Source: Neodiprion pinetum (taxonomy: Eukaryota > Arthropoda > Insecta > Hymenoptera > Diprionidae). Taken from it: a stretch of 64,000 nucleotides of DNA. The first letter of the stretch is position 1; every line of letters begins with the position of its first letter. The notes below the pieces were generated by a model. It ran no database searches and had not been told where the DNA came from. It worked only from the letters and a program-made list of their open reading frames with translations. The stretch spans positions 643,001 to 707,000 of the forward strand of contig NC_060238.1 of assembly GCF_021155775.2 (NCBI RefSeq). The letters run 5' to 3'. Below are positions 47,777-61,242 of this stretch, one piece after another. The translations under genes and the position numbers were made by a program.

Positions 47777-49996
47777 TGCTTGTCCGCGAATTTAAATGAA
47801 TTCCGAAAGGCTTTACATCCTGCGACCAAGTCTCTTCGCTGCTGGCCAGCTATGTCAGCGACCTGTAAGAGTTGTTTGTACGATCATCAACCGCGCGACG
47901 TCCTGGCTCTTTCGGAATCTCGATCGAACCATCCGACGATTTTCGACAACGCCTCTCCGTGCGTGGATATTTAAGACCGGGAGCTTAATAATCTCTGTTC
48001 AACTACCGTCGCGGCGAGGCCGATTCTCACGAGCTGCAGAGCTCAGAGTAGGATGCTGCGAAGACAGACACGAGAACCGGGCAGATAAAACTTATCGAGC
48101 GAGCTCGGACAGCCGAATGTTTTTTTCTAGCCGATAACCTGGACGGCGTGTAATTGTATTACCTATATACCGACTAATCTCTTCCACCGGGGAAAGGTAT
48201 ACCTTGTATACTCGCGTAACGAATGACTACTCGTTTTCGTCCCTAATCTGTAAGCATTTCTCGATAAGAGCCCGAGGCAGCCGTGACTCGATCACGGATC
48301 CAGCTTCGAAACCCCTCACGTCTCTTCTCGGACGTCATTGAGCAGTTAGCAGTTGACTCGCGTCAATCGAGGACTCCCGTTGACGTTACTCGAAGTGGAT
48401 AACACCGCAAGGCAATTCGTGCCTCGCTAATTATACAAGACCGGCGGTCTGCACTCTCCTCGGAGGAGTTTTTGATTTTCACATGTGGTTGATTTTCGCC
48501 GGCAGCCTGTCGCGGAATCACGCGAATGAAATGAGAATTGAAATAACCTAGCTCGAGCAGCGAGGAAGTGGCCGGGTCTCCCTTTGCCGGTTTCAGAGTC
48601 CACAGCTTCCGTTCCGCGATAAGCGTTCTTCGGTCAACCTCTCACGGTCTCCGGATAAGAAGCACCGAGGCTGCTGGGCATGAATCACGCATCGTGCAGC
48701 GCCTCGTGCGATCCGGAATGAGAACGCTGCCGCATTTTCCAAACTCGTCATAATTTTGACACGTCGCACGGGGTCTTCTGCGCTAATCTAGGTATACGTG
48801 GTTCGGCTGAAATGTACGGTCGTATCGTCCGAGAAGGTTACGGAGAAGGAATGACAAAATATGTCGGAGATGCTGTTTCATTATTTCTATCACGAAGCGC
48901 CTACAGCGAGCCGAAGAACGTACGGGATGAGCGAGGCTCTCCGATCCCTATCTTTCTATCTCCGAGCCAGCGACGTTTATTGAATCCCGAGTCGAAGAGG
49001 TCCAACGACGAGGACGAATGCGCCTTGCGTCTTCCATGCTGCTCCGTCTCTCTCCTCCGTCGACGTAGGACGGGAATATTGTGCAATTATGATCTTCGCT
49101 CCCGCAGCTTTCAATTTACGCGAACCGTGAATAAATATTCCCAAGAATTATTACGGTAGATGCCCAAACCAACCTCACTTAACTTTCTTTGGCAAAAGTG
49201 ATCATTTTATACCGCAGCGATGTAATAACGGTACGCCTGTAATATTATACCTACCGTTTTTAATCAACTTTGAATAAAATTTTAATTGAGCCCCCCTCCC
49301 TTGCGCTCGCCGCTCGAGCTACAAGAAAACAATCAAGTCAGCGAATGCAGGTTAAACCACCTTTCCTGTGCTGCGCCGCACAGCCGCAGCTCCCTTGAAT
49401 CATTTCCGCTTTTTCCCAGAGCTGGCGGGCGCTGCAAGATGACTCGCACCGCGAAAATAGACACGCAGGTTGTTTCCTTACCCGGGCAGGTATCCCAGCT
49501 GCGCGTGTGCGACACGTCGTGGTTTCGTAGAAACACGCGAAAGCCTCGTGCTGTATAATGCCGAGGGCAGAGAGAGGCCTGCGAGAACCAAGCATTCGTT
49601 GTTCGGCAGACTCAACGAAATTGGAACACAATTGCTGACCAGAGGAAGATGGATCGACTCGCAGGTTGCTTTCCTCTTGATGTATCGTACGCTCTGTAAC
49701 GGGTCGATATTTCTGCTGCACTTTCCGTCCAAGTTTTCAAAATTGACGAATTCCAAACGCGACTGATCTTTATTGCCGTATTTTAGGAAGGCGGGCGACG
49801 TGTCGATCCAACCTGAGCGGTTGATTATAACGAAAGGTCTGACGGGTCCCAACTCTCCTTTCTGCGATTCCCGTGCAATCGTCGGCCTTGAGCGGCGGAC
49901 ACCGTTGCGCTTACAAAGTTCGATGAAAACTGTATTCGGGATTGACGAGAATGTCCTTCTTCGTTGAGATCGAGGTGTCGTGCCGCCGAAAACTCT
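47777..49996. other. No recognisable gene
   Basis: GC-rich sequence with overlapping short frames on both strands, none with consistent start and splice support. Confidence 0.5.
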
Positions 49997-50626
49997 TTAA
50001 CGACAATTTGCGAAACTTTCGCCGAATTCCGACGCATCGCGAACAGCTGGTCTTCGCAGCGTCAGAGCCCTTTTGAACGTCGGGCCAACAACGTGTTTGA
50101 CGCGCGTCGGCGGAAAGAGCGAGAGCGAGAGCGCGGTGGACGCGAGGACGGCGGGGAGGAGAGGCAGCGAGTCCGTCCACGCGTCGGAGGCGCCCGCGCC
50201 CGAGTGTCTCGGCTCGTCCGGAGCGTTCGCCTTTAATGCGGACGGGGGGATTCCCCTTCCGCCCGACGCACACACAACTCGCTCGGAAAGTGAGATTTGT
50301 GATGTAGGCGAGGCGAGGCGAAGCGGGGCGAGGCGGAGTGGAGTCCAACCTGTTTCTCCCCGCTGCCTGGCTGCGAAACGTAGGTACCTACATATATAAT
50401 ACGTTGAACGCGACTCGGTCCCGTAATGGCAGGCAGGAAGGAAGTCTGTCCTTGATCGTGAATCGAGAATACATCCGCCCCCGCCGCGTTCTCTTCTCCG
50501 ATCCGAGCCTCGGCGTCGTCGCATCGGCCAGCCTTGACCAATTACGCAGGTAGGTAGGTGATATCGCCGCGCCGCATAAACGCGGACAGTCGTCGCAGCA
50601 TCCGCGGCGATGATGATACCATGCAT
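49997..50626 (-). CDS. ATG-initiated frame of 209 codons in CpG-dense DNA, doubtful
   Basis: Starts MHGIIIAADAATTVRVYAAR and ends in TAG. It includes Leu-Arg-Leu-Ala units from the GGCGA pentamer run (50307-50336) and Arg/Gly-rich blocks, so low complexity and high CpG probably explain the open frame. Plus-strand frames are open over the same bases. Confidence 0.1.
   Translation of the reverse strand: MHGIIIAADAATTVRVYAARRYHLPTCVIGQGWPMRRRRGSDRRRERGGGGCILDSRSRTDFLPACHYGTESRSTYYICRYLRFAARQRGETGWTPLRLAPLRLASPTSQISLSERVVCASGGRGIPPSALKANAPDEPRHSGAGASDAWTDSLPLLPAVLASTALSLSLFPPTRVKHVVGPTFKRALTLRRPAVRDASEFGESFANCR
50307..50336. repeat. (GGCGA)n pentamer run
   Basis: Five to six degenerate GGCGA/AGCGG units. 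Confidence 0.85.
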
Positions 50627-51266
50627 ATGATGTATATATATCTATTAATCCACCTCGTTCGAGCCGCGATGAGAATAAGATGGAAAGACCTCGGCTTTAA
50701 ACACCTGCTGGAATACGACGCGAGTGCATGGACGACGATAAAGGGAACGCGGTTTTGGGCATCTCTCCGCGATTCCTCCTTGGGTGGTATAATAATTACG
50801 CATGCATGCCGTATTCTAGCCCGGTGCCTGTCGGTGTAATCGTCGAGGAGAAGAAGCGCAATTATCATTTCGGTGCGGTCGATTCTCTATCCTTGATCCT
50901 CACGCCGGCGCTACCGAGCGACGGGCTTCGAATACGAAAACTAGGAGCAGCAGCGCGGGAACGTGTCGAAGAATTATTCCACTCTTCGCGACTTTTCATA
51001 ACTCAATTTATTCCGGACAGGTATGAGCGGGCCGCTTCCTCTCTTCTCCCTTCGGCCTCCGGTCCTCCGGTTCTCCGCCACACCGAACGGCAGATCTATT
51101 CGCAACGAGTCGCCGCCGGTGGGTATATGGAGCCAACGATTCGAGCCCACCCCGTATAAACGGGGACGCAGCTCGGCCGGGGTGGCAGAATGAATGCCTT
51201 CATTAAAGTCGATAGGAAAATACGCGCCCGGCTCTCCGTTCTATCCATCACCCTCTCTCTTTTATA

Positions 51267-51293
<27 letters not shown>
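51267..51293. repeat. (TC)n microsatellite
   Basis: About thirteen TC units. Confidence 0.95.
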
Positions 51294-51297
<4 letters not shown>

Positions 51298-51757
51298 CTC
51301 TCTCTCGCCAGCCAATTTCCCCCCATTATTTCTCACTCTGTCACTCGCCCGGCTCTCACACTCTACCGCTGGATACCCTCCTCGCGCTCCATAATACGTC
51401 ACGTCCGGCGGGCGTCAATTTATTTGTGAAAATAGCGCAGGCGAAGCCTTTATGCCGGCGTCCCTGCTGCCGCTACTAATACCCAAGCCCCTCCGCTTCC
51501 CCCCTCGTCACTCATTACCGGGCAAACCTCTGCGTCAGCTGAAGACCTACGCCTAGAAAGCGGGGAACGACTTGGCTGTTTACGTAAGTACAGGCGACGC
51601 GAAGTGGAACTCTAACCCGTTCGCTAACGACGCCGCGTCGTTACATACATACATGCGCGCATAGATTACAACCGGAATTGCAAACGCGAGATATATACAT
51701 ACTTATATGTGTATGCGAGCTGGTGCAGGAAGAGGACGCTGCGAGGGAGAGCGACGA

Positions 51758-51775
51758 GGGGGGGGGGGGGGGGGG
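51758..51775. repeat. Poly-G run, 18 bases
   Basis: Eighteen consecutive G, the longest homopolymer G run in the window. Its length may be unreliable in the assembly. Confidence 0.97.
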
Positions 51776-53151
51776 AGGCTCTATTCGGGTGGTGGTTCTC
51801 ATTAATTTGTGGCCAGGCCGGGAGCCAAGAACTTCCGTCGGGTCCGGGGTGCGTCCCAAGTGCCTCCCTAACGCTGCGCCAATGTCTATTTTACCCGTGC
51901 ATCCGTCTATGAACTGCTGTAAGGACACTGATCGCCGTTCTGCGTCGCAGAGATAGAGAAATATGCGACTTTTATCCGGACGGACGGCGGGAAAAGCCGG
52001 ACCTAATCACCTCGGCGTACACGTGAGAGCGCTTAGCTGCCGGCTCTAGTTGGGCGCGGTCCGCGCCCAGTTGGCGGTAATTAAAATTAACAGCTGTGTA
52101 TATCGTAAAAGCAAATTGAAACAAACACAAACCCGGGCCGCCGCCGAGCGAGGCAGCGGGCGAGCGTCTCTGCGATTTCGTCTTCTCGTCGTCGCCGAGT
52201 TGGCGACGGCTGTATACGGGAGACCGCGGAGAGAGACGGAGAAACGAATTTAATCCGTCGAGTGGTCCGTCGAGATCCCCGAGACGAGGTTCTTTGAAAG
52301 AACCACCGAGCCGTGCCAAAAGGATGCCAATGATTTCTCGAGACCCTTGGTGTTTCGCCGTTGTTCCTTCTTTCCCTTCATCTTTATCTTCTTCCTCGCG
52401 CCAGCGCCGCCGCGAACCATTTCCAACGAATCAAAAGTCCGTAGGAAACCTTTGACCCTTTTAGGGTCAGACGTCGAGAGCGTCACCCACGAAGCGTCTT
52501 CCTTTCTTTCTTTCTTTCTACTCCTCCGCGACCGCAGCTCGACCGTACTACTATCTCTGTTCGTTCTTTGCTGCTCGAGAGTTCTCGCGAGTAATTTGAA
52601 AAATAAAAATAAACACCCGAGGACTGCACGTCCGGTCACGGACGACGCGGAGCGTAGCTGCACCGGCAGACGGACTGCAGGGAGGGAGGACGGCTCGAGT
52701 GTAGTCATTACGAGGAAAGTCCATTGTCAGCAACGTGGAGTTACCAGCTCTTACCCTCGCGATATAGCGTAGCTGCAGCCTGCGTGTCCGTCGTGCCAGC
52801 CTACGTAATGACCGTGGACGCGGACCCTCATCTGCAGTCTGGCCGAAATAGAGGAATGGGAAACCCCGTGGAAACTGTGCAGTTGCGTCGACGCCCAAAA
52901 GGCAAAATTCATCTCTGTCATTCGAACGAACCGTCGAACCGACCTGGGAACGCAATCACTGCTCTACGGTTCAATTCGTCCCGACTTCACCTCGTTAACG
53001 AATAAGCGCGGAGGAAAATCGAATTACAAGCCGTCGCTGCAGCATCGCGCGATATGGCTGGGATGTGTCTGTGTTTCGATGGCGTCGCTGTCGTCTTTGT
53101 CGAAGCCACGGCCGTTCGCTCATAGAGATTTCATTCCGCGATTGCTTTCAG

Positions 53152-53244
53152 CTGCAGGTTCATTGGGAAATTCGCGAGAGATTGAGTAGAGCTAGGAGGC
53201 TAATCTACCTACAGAGGTTGCGATCGTTTCGGCAACTGATATAA
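53152..53244 (+). CDS. Candidate short terminal exon
   Basis: Acceptor gatttcattccgcgattgctttcag ends at 53151. Then 30 codons, starting LQVHWEIRERLSRARRLIYL, run to TAA at 53242-53244. The peptide is helix-like and basic. There is no upstream partner. Confidence 0.1.
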   Translation: MQVHWEIRERLSRARRLIYLQRLRSFRQLI

Positions 53245-54704
53245 TCTGATCTCTCCGTGTCGTTGTTCGAATTGTCAGGGCACGAGTCAAACGCGCGCCG
53301 TCTTATCGCTGCGCACGCGGTAAAAATATACACGCCGGAGAACGAGACTCTCGCGTTTGTCCTCGTGTTACAGCCACGGAAGTTGGTTTATCGCGTCCAA
53401 CGGTCGGCTGTGTCCTTGTTTAATTTTTTTTTTTTTTTTTCATAACAAACGAAACAAACGAAATTTCTTTCGCCGTACGGAATTTTGTAATCGTTTACGA
53501 TCAATGCGCGCGAATATCGTGGCAAACCGACGAACGGAAAGCTCCGACACCGTGCGTATATTAAAACCAGCGGATAACAAACAAAATCTACATGCGAAGG
53601 TATAACGCGCGATGCGTATTTCCATATCGCGATAAGCCGCGGGTCGCGCTCTAGCCGGCTGACTTCCTCTCGAAAATTGCCTATGCATGCGATCGCCGAT
53701 ATACTCGCCGTGCTTCGCCGATTGTGTCACCCCGCGCGACGTGTCCACCAATTCAGCGAAGAGGTATTTTTTTCGCCTAAAAAGAGAGACGGAAAGAGAG
53801 AGAGAGAGACGGAAACTTTCTGACACGGTTATCGTGCGATCGGCGTCGTGACGTCAGCGTGAGCAATCTCAAATACACTTATGGTACTCAACCTCTCCCT
53901 GTCAGCTCTGTCTCTCTCTCTCTATCTCTCTCCTTTTCTCCATCCATGTATACGTCTCTTTCTCTCTCCCTCTCTTTATCTCTATGCACACATACGCACC
54001 TCCCGTATACTCCCAATGTTTACTGAGAATGGTACACGAGGCGCCAGCTGAATAAGTGACCCGTAAATGTTTTGTCCCCGCGCGGCCGACGCGCCGTAAT
54101 TGTACATGTAACATGTCCTGCGAGCGCAACCCGGTCGAGCTCGTTCCGACTCGGTACTCCTGCAGGCGGAGGAGAACGACGATCGTTGCGTAATGGAATG
54201 GCATTTTGATGAGTTAGTCCTAAAGGGTAGCTGCAGTCGAGGTTGTGCATGACTGAAAGCTAGTTCGCTGACCGAATCGATGTTTGATTCGGGGAAAATT
54301 TCTCCTCTACCAACTTCCGAATTGTTGTGTATAGGTATAGGTGGGTACGTGTGTATTTCTCGGGTCACGTAGACGCGGCTTATCGCGCCGGGAACAAAAG
54401 TTTCATCTCGATATAACATGTCGACCACGCTGCCATGTCTTCCTTCCGTATCCCCGATCTAGGAAAAGTCGTTTTCATTTCCTTTCCTCGAGAGATCTCT
54501 CTCCCCCTTCGACCATTTTCCAAGAAGCAATTTTAGCCGAGGAACACGTCGCTCGTCTGCACGCTACGCCGGAGAATTCGTTCACCTCGGCAGGGCCGTT
54601 CAATTTTTATTATTACTATACGTACACCCGTGCACCTCTGCATGGCGGGATCGCAGGACAGTGCAGGATCTTCTACATCCACTACAGACGGCATACCTGT
54701 CGCC

Positions 54705-54723
54705 TTTTTTTTTTTTTTTTTTT
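54705..54723. repeat. Poly-T run, 19 bases
   Basis: Nineteen consecutive T. Confidence 0.95.
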
Positions 54724-55632
54724 GTAATGGTTGGGCCTGCGTGGCGGAATATCCGTGCGAATACCATAGGATGGATAAAAATGTCGACGACGTAAAAAGT
54801 TTTCCACATCTCTCGCAGCTCGCGTATACGTATTCTCTCCTTTGAAGTTCGTGAATAAGCAAGAAGCAACACCCATCGCCTCGCCTCGCCTCGCGCAACG
54901 AGAGGCAATACTTTATCAACAACGCCGCGCTCAGCTGATCGTACTATCGCGTCGCCTCCACTCACTCCACGACGTACTACACTACGCGTACCTCGTCCCT
55001 TGTCCCGCCGTCTATTTTTCCCCCCACTCGCCCACTCTGGGTAATTTTAAATCATCGGCTGGCGAACCGAGAAATCCGTGTGTCGACGACGACGATTAGA
55101 ATCGGACGGGCTATCCGTCTACTTAACGGAGGCTGACGGATGCCCGAGTGACTGCCCTGTTCTTCTTCTATTCTCGTACCCCGCGACCAACCTGATGCAC
55201 CACCGCGTTACACGCGTACCTACCTACCTATTATTCGTCACGCATCGGCTCACCTCACCCTTGAAATCTTGCCAACTATCCCGGCGCTCCTCGCCTTTCT
55301 TGGTCCACTGCATCGCCTTACGCCGTCGCGGCCAAGCTTTGGAAGCTGCGCAGGGAAGGACGTTTTTCATACGGGGCTCGTTTTACCCGTCTGCTCGTCT
55401 CGACTCCCCCTTTTCGTTCGTCGCAGGTTCGCACGCCCCGAAAGCCCTACCTCGAGCTTCACGGGTTCAGAGACACTTCAAAGTCTCGTTCAGCGTGCAG
55501 TCCGCGACACGTAATGCTCGGGGACGAGTGAACACGGGATGACAATTTCTTCCTCTTCTTCTTTTTCTCTTTCTATTAATCTCGCCAGTCCGACGCGACG
55601 CGACGGCACACGAAACGACGACGAACACGACC

Positions 55633-55680
55633 ACTACTACTACTGCTACTGCTACTACTACTACTAATACTACTACTACT
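55633..55680. repeat. (ACT)n trinucleotide repeat
   Basis: Sixteen units, mostly ACT with GCT and AAT variants. Confidence 0.95.
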
Positions 55681-56235
55681 AGCTCTTACGAAATGAGAGC
55701 CGGTTGCGTGCTGGGTGGAAGGTTGGAGGCTACGCCGGTTAAGTACGTCGTGCAGATAAAGTGGGTTGATTTCGAGAATCTACGAGTTTATGCTGCGAGT
55801 TACGAACTCGGCTGCGCTGAGACGTCGCATCTACTCTCCTCCGAGTAGTGGCAAGAACGTTATAGCGACGATCCGGGAGCGGCAATGGCGTCGCATCGCA
55901 TTCCGAAACGACGCAGTTTTGCCAAAAATAAAAATACTTCCCTTTTTCACGTACGTAGAGATATCTCCTATACGCTTGGTTCACGCGCTGACGAGAGGCA
56001 GCTGAATTTCCTTGAAATTGCGACGATTAAAACGAAATGGCCGGATGTGCCGTACGTGGCGCAGGTCGGATATAGTAAGTGCACGCCGCCGCGCCGCTCG
56101 ATTCTCGTCCGCCTCGATATGTAGCGACGGGCTGGTTCAAGACCGTTAGGCTGCACTCACAACCGGTAACGTCAACGTCGATGAGAAATCGTGCCGCGAA
56201 TCGTCGATTATTCCACGTGAAAACGATAAAATACG

Positions 56236-56259
56236 AGAGAGAGAGAGAGAGAGAGAGAA
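56236..56259. repeat. (GA)n microsatellite
   Basis: Twelve GA units. Confidence 0.95.
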
Positions 56260-57403
56260 AGCAAATAAACGGAGGTGTATATAATCCCTGATGGGTGTGT
56301 ACGGATTGGGCAAGAGGGAGCTGCATTGCACTCTTCCAGCAAAACGACTGCAAGACGTGCAATTCTGCAATGGTGCACGTACACTGCTCGTGTACCTATA
56401 CACATCCACGTATAGCTGCAACGACTGCAGGATCTGTAGTATTACAGCGTTCGCAAGACCGAATCATACCGTCGATCCAACGGCCCGATCCAATCGGGCC
56501 AATCAAATCGTGATTGATTGCGGGGCTGCCCGATCGAGAATAACCTTTGCAATTGCTCGCCCACGCGTGTAAGTATACATGTATACGCGGAATGAGGTAA
56601 CTTTATACTTTGCCGTGTACGATGTGCGCTTATACCGCCGCCGCTGTCTACAACGGCTATTCCGAGAAAATCCGTAAATTGCGAAATCTGGGTAGCGAAC
56701 GAATTGTGGATATACGCGCAAAATATTCATTCGAATGAATACTTCGTTTCAAATTATATTGATTATACATGTATAGAGACGTATATATCGCGAATGGAGA
56801 AATCTTGAGTCATCCTTTAGGCAGAAATCTCCGCGTCTGCCGGTCATTACGCTTTCGTATATAACATACGTATGTGCCTGTTTACGGCATCGTCACAGAT
56901 TTCTCGTCGTGCGGTGAATTCAAATTGTACACGCAGGCTGACTGTTACTCTGCTGCTGCTGCCGCCGCTGCTGCGCACCGCATCGTAAATTTAACCAACG
57001 GTTGATTGATGAGCGTTCGAAACCAGAGATCGCATCGGAACGATGAATTGGAGAAAAAAAAAGAAAACGAAAATAAACGAAGAGAGATTAAAAGAAAAGG
57101 TAAATAGATAAATAAATGAATTAAGGTGCAGCACGACGCGGCCGTGAAGTATAGGCGACCTTGTTGCCTGGGCTACGCGCGATAGAGACTCGCCAGCACA
57201 TCTATGCCTCTGTACACGCATGTGTGTGTGCGCATTATTATCCGCAAGGCGAGCGTAGGAGTTTGGAACAACCGCTAATCTCTCCAGTCAATTTTGCTGA
57301 TTATAAATTCGAATATATTGCGCGTTAGTCATTCGCGTTCACGTTGTCGACCTATGACAATAGGTGTGCGACGTTCGTGGGCAGCGAGTGCGTTAAACGC
57401 TAG

Positions 57404-57894
57404 GTGACTCTGCGAGATAGGCATTCGACGAAGCCTGAAGCAATCGTAATCAAAAAAAGCAGCTGTATAATTATAGTATACGTGATCGATGTAATTAATA
57501 ATCTCGCGAATATTGCTATCACCGAATCCCATCGCGACGATCGGCAATTTGAATCACGCCAGGCGGCAGCACAAGTTACGGTCGCTGTCTCCTCTGGGTT
57601 CCATGCAGCACGCGGACTGCCTTTACAGGTCTGTACATAGCTATGTACAAGGTATCGGCCCTGTAGGAAAATCTGAATTTAATCGGCGATCGCGGCAGCA
57701 ACCGGATACCGAAAAACGATCGGCACACATGCACCAGCCGTCGTCGTGCCTGGAATTGCCATGTGAGCTCCTATCTCAACGGATATCTGATCTCTCCTCC
57801 GCAGCAATTCGTTAAATTGGAATATTGGGAACGAAGTTCAAAGTTCGGCCACTCGTCCTCACAGCCGTGTGACAGCGACGTCCTTGTCTGTTAG
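57404..57894 (+). CDS. Candidate two-exon segment, doubtful
   Basis: The frame 57404-57628 (75 codons after a TAG, no ATG) reads for example NNLANIAITESHRDDRQFES and ends CTTTACAG/gtctgt, a non-ideal donor. The 176-base intron ends gatctctcctccgcag at 57804. Exon 2 resumes in frame as QFVKLEYWERSSKFGHSSSQ and stops at TAG, 57892-57894. Codons in the first part favour purine first positions. The 5' end is unexplained and the donor is poor. No family recognised. Confidence 0.13.
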
Positions 57895-58165
57895 CTTTCT
57901 GCATTTTTTCTTATAATTTAGAACGCCTCGCGTCGCTTCCGCGCAGTTACGCCAGTTATGGTTCGAAACGAGTAGGTATAACTGGACTCGCGATCCGGCT
58001 CGTTAATTATTATCTTCGATCAGGTTTCGCGATTCGTCAACTGTGCTCGGTTCGCGCACTTTGCACACACGGATCCTGCATCGCATATGCGGGAGAAATA
58101 TAGGAGGACGGATCTCGAATCCGACATCGTGGCATGGGGAAAGCCTGTCTAGTGCGTACAGAGAC

Positions 58166-58233
58166 GAGACTGAAACTGAAACTGAAACTGAAACTGAGAC
58201 CGAGTCCGAGACTGAGACTGGAATTGAAACTGA
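58166..58233. repeat. Degenerate (GAAACT/GAGACT)n hexamer repeat
   Basis: About eleven hexamers, four of them perfect GAAACT in a row. Six divides by three, so any frame through it stays open. Confidence 0.92.
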
Positions 58234-59555
58234 ACCGCGCAACGAATGCTAACAGCTGTCGCGAGTCGAGTTTTCCCTTTTATCCCGCGGTGCCTTTGCG
58301 CGCACTCTCTCTTTCTCTCTCTCTGTCTCTGGCGCTCGGTCTTCTTCCTCTTTCATCCTCTCTACTATTACCTCCCGCTCCGCGAGAGACAATATACGCC
58401 ACCTCGCGTTATACGCGTAAGAATTCAGTCATCGGTGCGAACGGTGAACGAGGAAATTACGTCAGAGAAAGAGGGATCAATGTGCGATAGAGACAGAGAG
58501 AAAACGCGAGTGAGCTCGCGGGTGAACGCGCGAGACGATGGAAGTTTTGTAATCATTGCCAATTCCCATCACGTAGGTACCTCAGCTTCGACTCAAACGT
58601 CATCTTTCGGATCGATCAATCTCTTGCCCTGCTGTTTTTAATCGGCTTTCCTCTCGCCTCACATCCCTGCGCACGTAAAATATGTACACGATGCAAAATT
58701 CTCGCGCAGCCGTCAATTTCGGGTGACGAGAAAAGCAAATTGGCTCTTCCCAATCTCCCGTCCGTTTCGATTCGCGTTTACAGCGGTATCGACGCCTCGA
58801 TTACCGACGGCTGAATTCATTCAATTCAACAGAGAGGCGATCCACCGGCGGCGTTGAGAAAAATGAGAAGAAAACCAAGTTTCTCAACGAAACATGTATG
58901 TAAATGACATTGCTCGTAATTTCGTATCGCGTCGTCCCTTTTTCTCCATATATTATACCTACTAATCTTGAGCGTGTGCGTATGCCGCATATGTCAGGCA
59001 GGCTCGGATAGAAGATGTACATAGGTACGTTATCGTGCAAGCCGCGGCGTTACGCGTGTGTTCGAGAAGAAGCGATGCGGGCTCAGTGTTACGGCTCATT
59101 TGCCATGGCCACTATATCATTTGGTAATCATAGGTTCTATGGTGTACTCCGCGGCACCTGTGCTCGATTCCCGCACGAGTGTAACTCGGCGTTTCTACTC
59201 ACGTTTCACTCCGTACACCGAGATAGCGTAGCTATGCATAAGGCACAAAAGCCTCGGTTGTTCGATGACGGACGACTTTCCATCAAGACCGATTTCGCGT
59301 TTCCGTTGCGAATCACGCCAATATACACCGATATTCATACACCACCGTACAACGTATCGGTACGTGTGTATTGATCGAGATACAACGGCTTCGTCTTCTC
59401 TCGAAATTCAGAGCCGATCTTTCGTCTCTGGATCGGGGCTAATCGAGCGATAAATCGGCTTTGTATACCCTTTTGTGTAGCGCCGGAGCAGGCAAACAGA
59501 CATCGCCGAGAGATCTTTTGTCCATGTCCGTGAACGAAATGAACTTTGGCGAAGA

Positions 59556-59579
59556 GTGGTGGTGGTGGTGGTGGTGGTT
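59556..59579. repeat. (GGT)n trinucleotide repeat
   Basis: About seven GGT units followed by GTT/CGT variants. Confidence 0.93.
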
Positions 59580-61009
59580 GTCGTCGTGGTTGTGGTTGTC
59601 TGGTTGAGGCGTGTGTGGGTCGACGACGGTCGTACCGACGACGATGAGACAAAGGACTCGGTGCGATATTAGAACCCCACTTGGTCGGCGCATGACGGTT
59701 CTGTGTACCTTGCGTATTTGCGTCCGGCACAGGACCGGCTCGCATCGTGCTCCCCCATGCACACGCAACCTCCTATGAATATCGCGCGCACACCCGTGCC
59801 TCGGCAGGCTTCACGTGCATGCTCGATGATTTTATATAACGAGCTGCTTCGACTGTGGTGGAAATCTCTGCAAGCGACAGCGACAGCAGCAGCAGCAGCT
59901 ACAGCTACGTGAAAGGGGACACTGCTGGCTGGCGTACGAACCGGCGTGCTAAATGGATTTTCTCTGAAAGAAACCATGAAGTGTAATAGGAGATTACGAG
60001 GCCTTATGGCGACCGGGGACTCAGACTCGAAATCGCTCTAGAGTCTGGTCCCCTCGCCCGTCGAGGCTGGTTCATCCCGTCCGCCGCCATAAGTACGCAG
60101 GAACGTGCAAATACGGGAAATTGGATATTCGCGAAATTAGATTTTTGCTCTTACTGCATCGCCGATCGCGGGGAGAAGCTAGAAATAGTTTTGCGGAATA
60201 TCGTATAATCCTTGAATAAAATCAACCTAGGTTCAATTCCGTTGTATCGGCCGGCCAACCCGTCTATTTTCCCCCATCCTCGTTCGTCGAATAATTTCAG
60301 TTTCACCGGAACTTTGTATCATCTCCCGGCGAGCAGGTTTGCACGAACGATACACATATAGGTATAATTGCGATGTGGCTAACGGGATGTAATCCGCTCG
60401 TGACTTTCAGCTCCTGAACGTACAGATAACGCTCTTGCTTAACGATCCGCGACGTATTCGATAGACTATTATTCTTCACGAACCGTTGTACCTGCGCGTT
60501 TACGTATGTATGTAAGCCGCGCGCGCTCACGTAGTAATAAATCTATTCGCGGTCTGCGGATCGGCGATATTTCGTCATTGTAAAAATAAAATGCGCTTCG
60601 GAAACACGTAGAACTTTACCCCTGGCCACCTGTCAACGTCGCTCGAGCTTTACTCGCCGCCAAGGAGCTTTGGCGGTTGATATATACACGGGCTGGCAGA
60701 CAGGTGCTTAGCAAGAAATCGCAACGTAATCTGGTGACGTCGGTGTAATATTAGCTATACCCGTTGTCGCGGGATTTACCCAACAAACATATTTTCGATA
60801 AACAATTTTAATTGCATCTGTGCGTGTATACATAATGACGCTGTTTTCTTTTCCTCGTCTCACTAGACGTTCCACTTTTTTCGTCGTCTCGTTCCAATTT
60901 ACGTTCTATCTATAATTCGACTCACTCTCTACACGCCGCGGATGTAAAAATTTCTGTTGCGAAACGCATCTGCATTTTCGGTTAATCGGTGTGCGGACAA
61001 CGCGATTAG

Positions 61010-61242
61010 CGAGCGATTACGAGTTTTACGGTGTATCGGAGCAACTGGCTGAATTCGTTTGGATACACAACGACCAAGCTCACGAGTCCGGAGAGTTCTT
61101 TGACGAGAAATTGGAAGAAAGGCGATTCTGCACCAGGTTAATTTCCATACACAGGCATACACGCGTGTACCCTGCATATTGTATGCGTTACCTGTACGCA
61201 TACGCGTATAATTACACATACCTCTACGAGATGTATTCGTAA
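61010..61242 (+). CDS. Candidate exon with acidic, protein-like frame
   Basis: The frame is open from 60916 and runs to TAA at 61240-61242. The part from 61010 reads ASDYEFYGVSEQLAEFVWIH and then SGEFFDEKLEERRFC, with a strongly coding-like codon pattern (many G-first, A-second codons). The only acceptor nearby (acgcgattag, ending 61009) is weak, the possible donor at 61137 (gttaat) is poor, and no ATG precedes. After 61137 the frame enters Tyr-rich TATACG-type sequence typical of the noncoding background. It could be a decayed exon. No family recognised. Confidence 0.15.

Larger units (their letters stand above)
50627..53151. other. No recognisable gene; simple repeats
   Basis: The stretch holds a (TC)13 tract at 51267-51293 and an 18-base poly-G at 51758-51775. 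The TTTC units near 52502-52518 are a short tetranucleotide run. I saw no exon with two supported ends. Confidence 0.5.
53245..57403. other. No recognisable gene; several simple repeats
   Basis: Contents are T/C-rich runs near 53905-53980, a 19-base T run (54705-54723), a CCTCG pentamer run near 54879-54895, the ACT trinucleotide tract (55633-55680), and a GA tract (56236-56259). Frames are short. Confidence 0.5.
57895..61009. other. No recognisable gene; hexamer and GGT repeats
   Basis: The stretch holds the GAAACT hexamer run (58166-58233) and a GGT trinucleotide run (59556-59579). The frames crossing the hexamer run (Glu-Thr or Lys-Leu repeats) are repeat artefacts. Confidence 0.5.
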
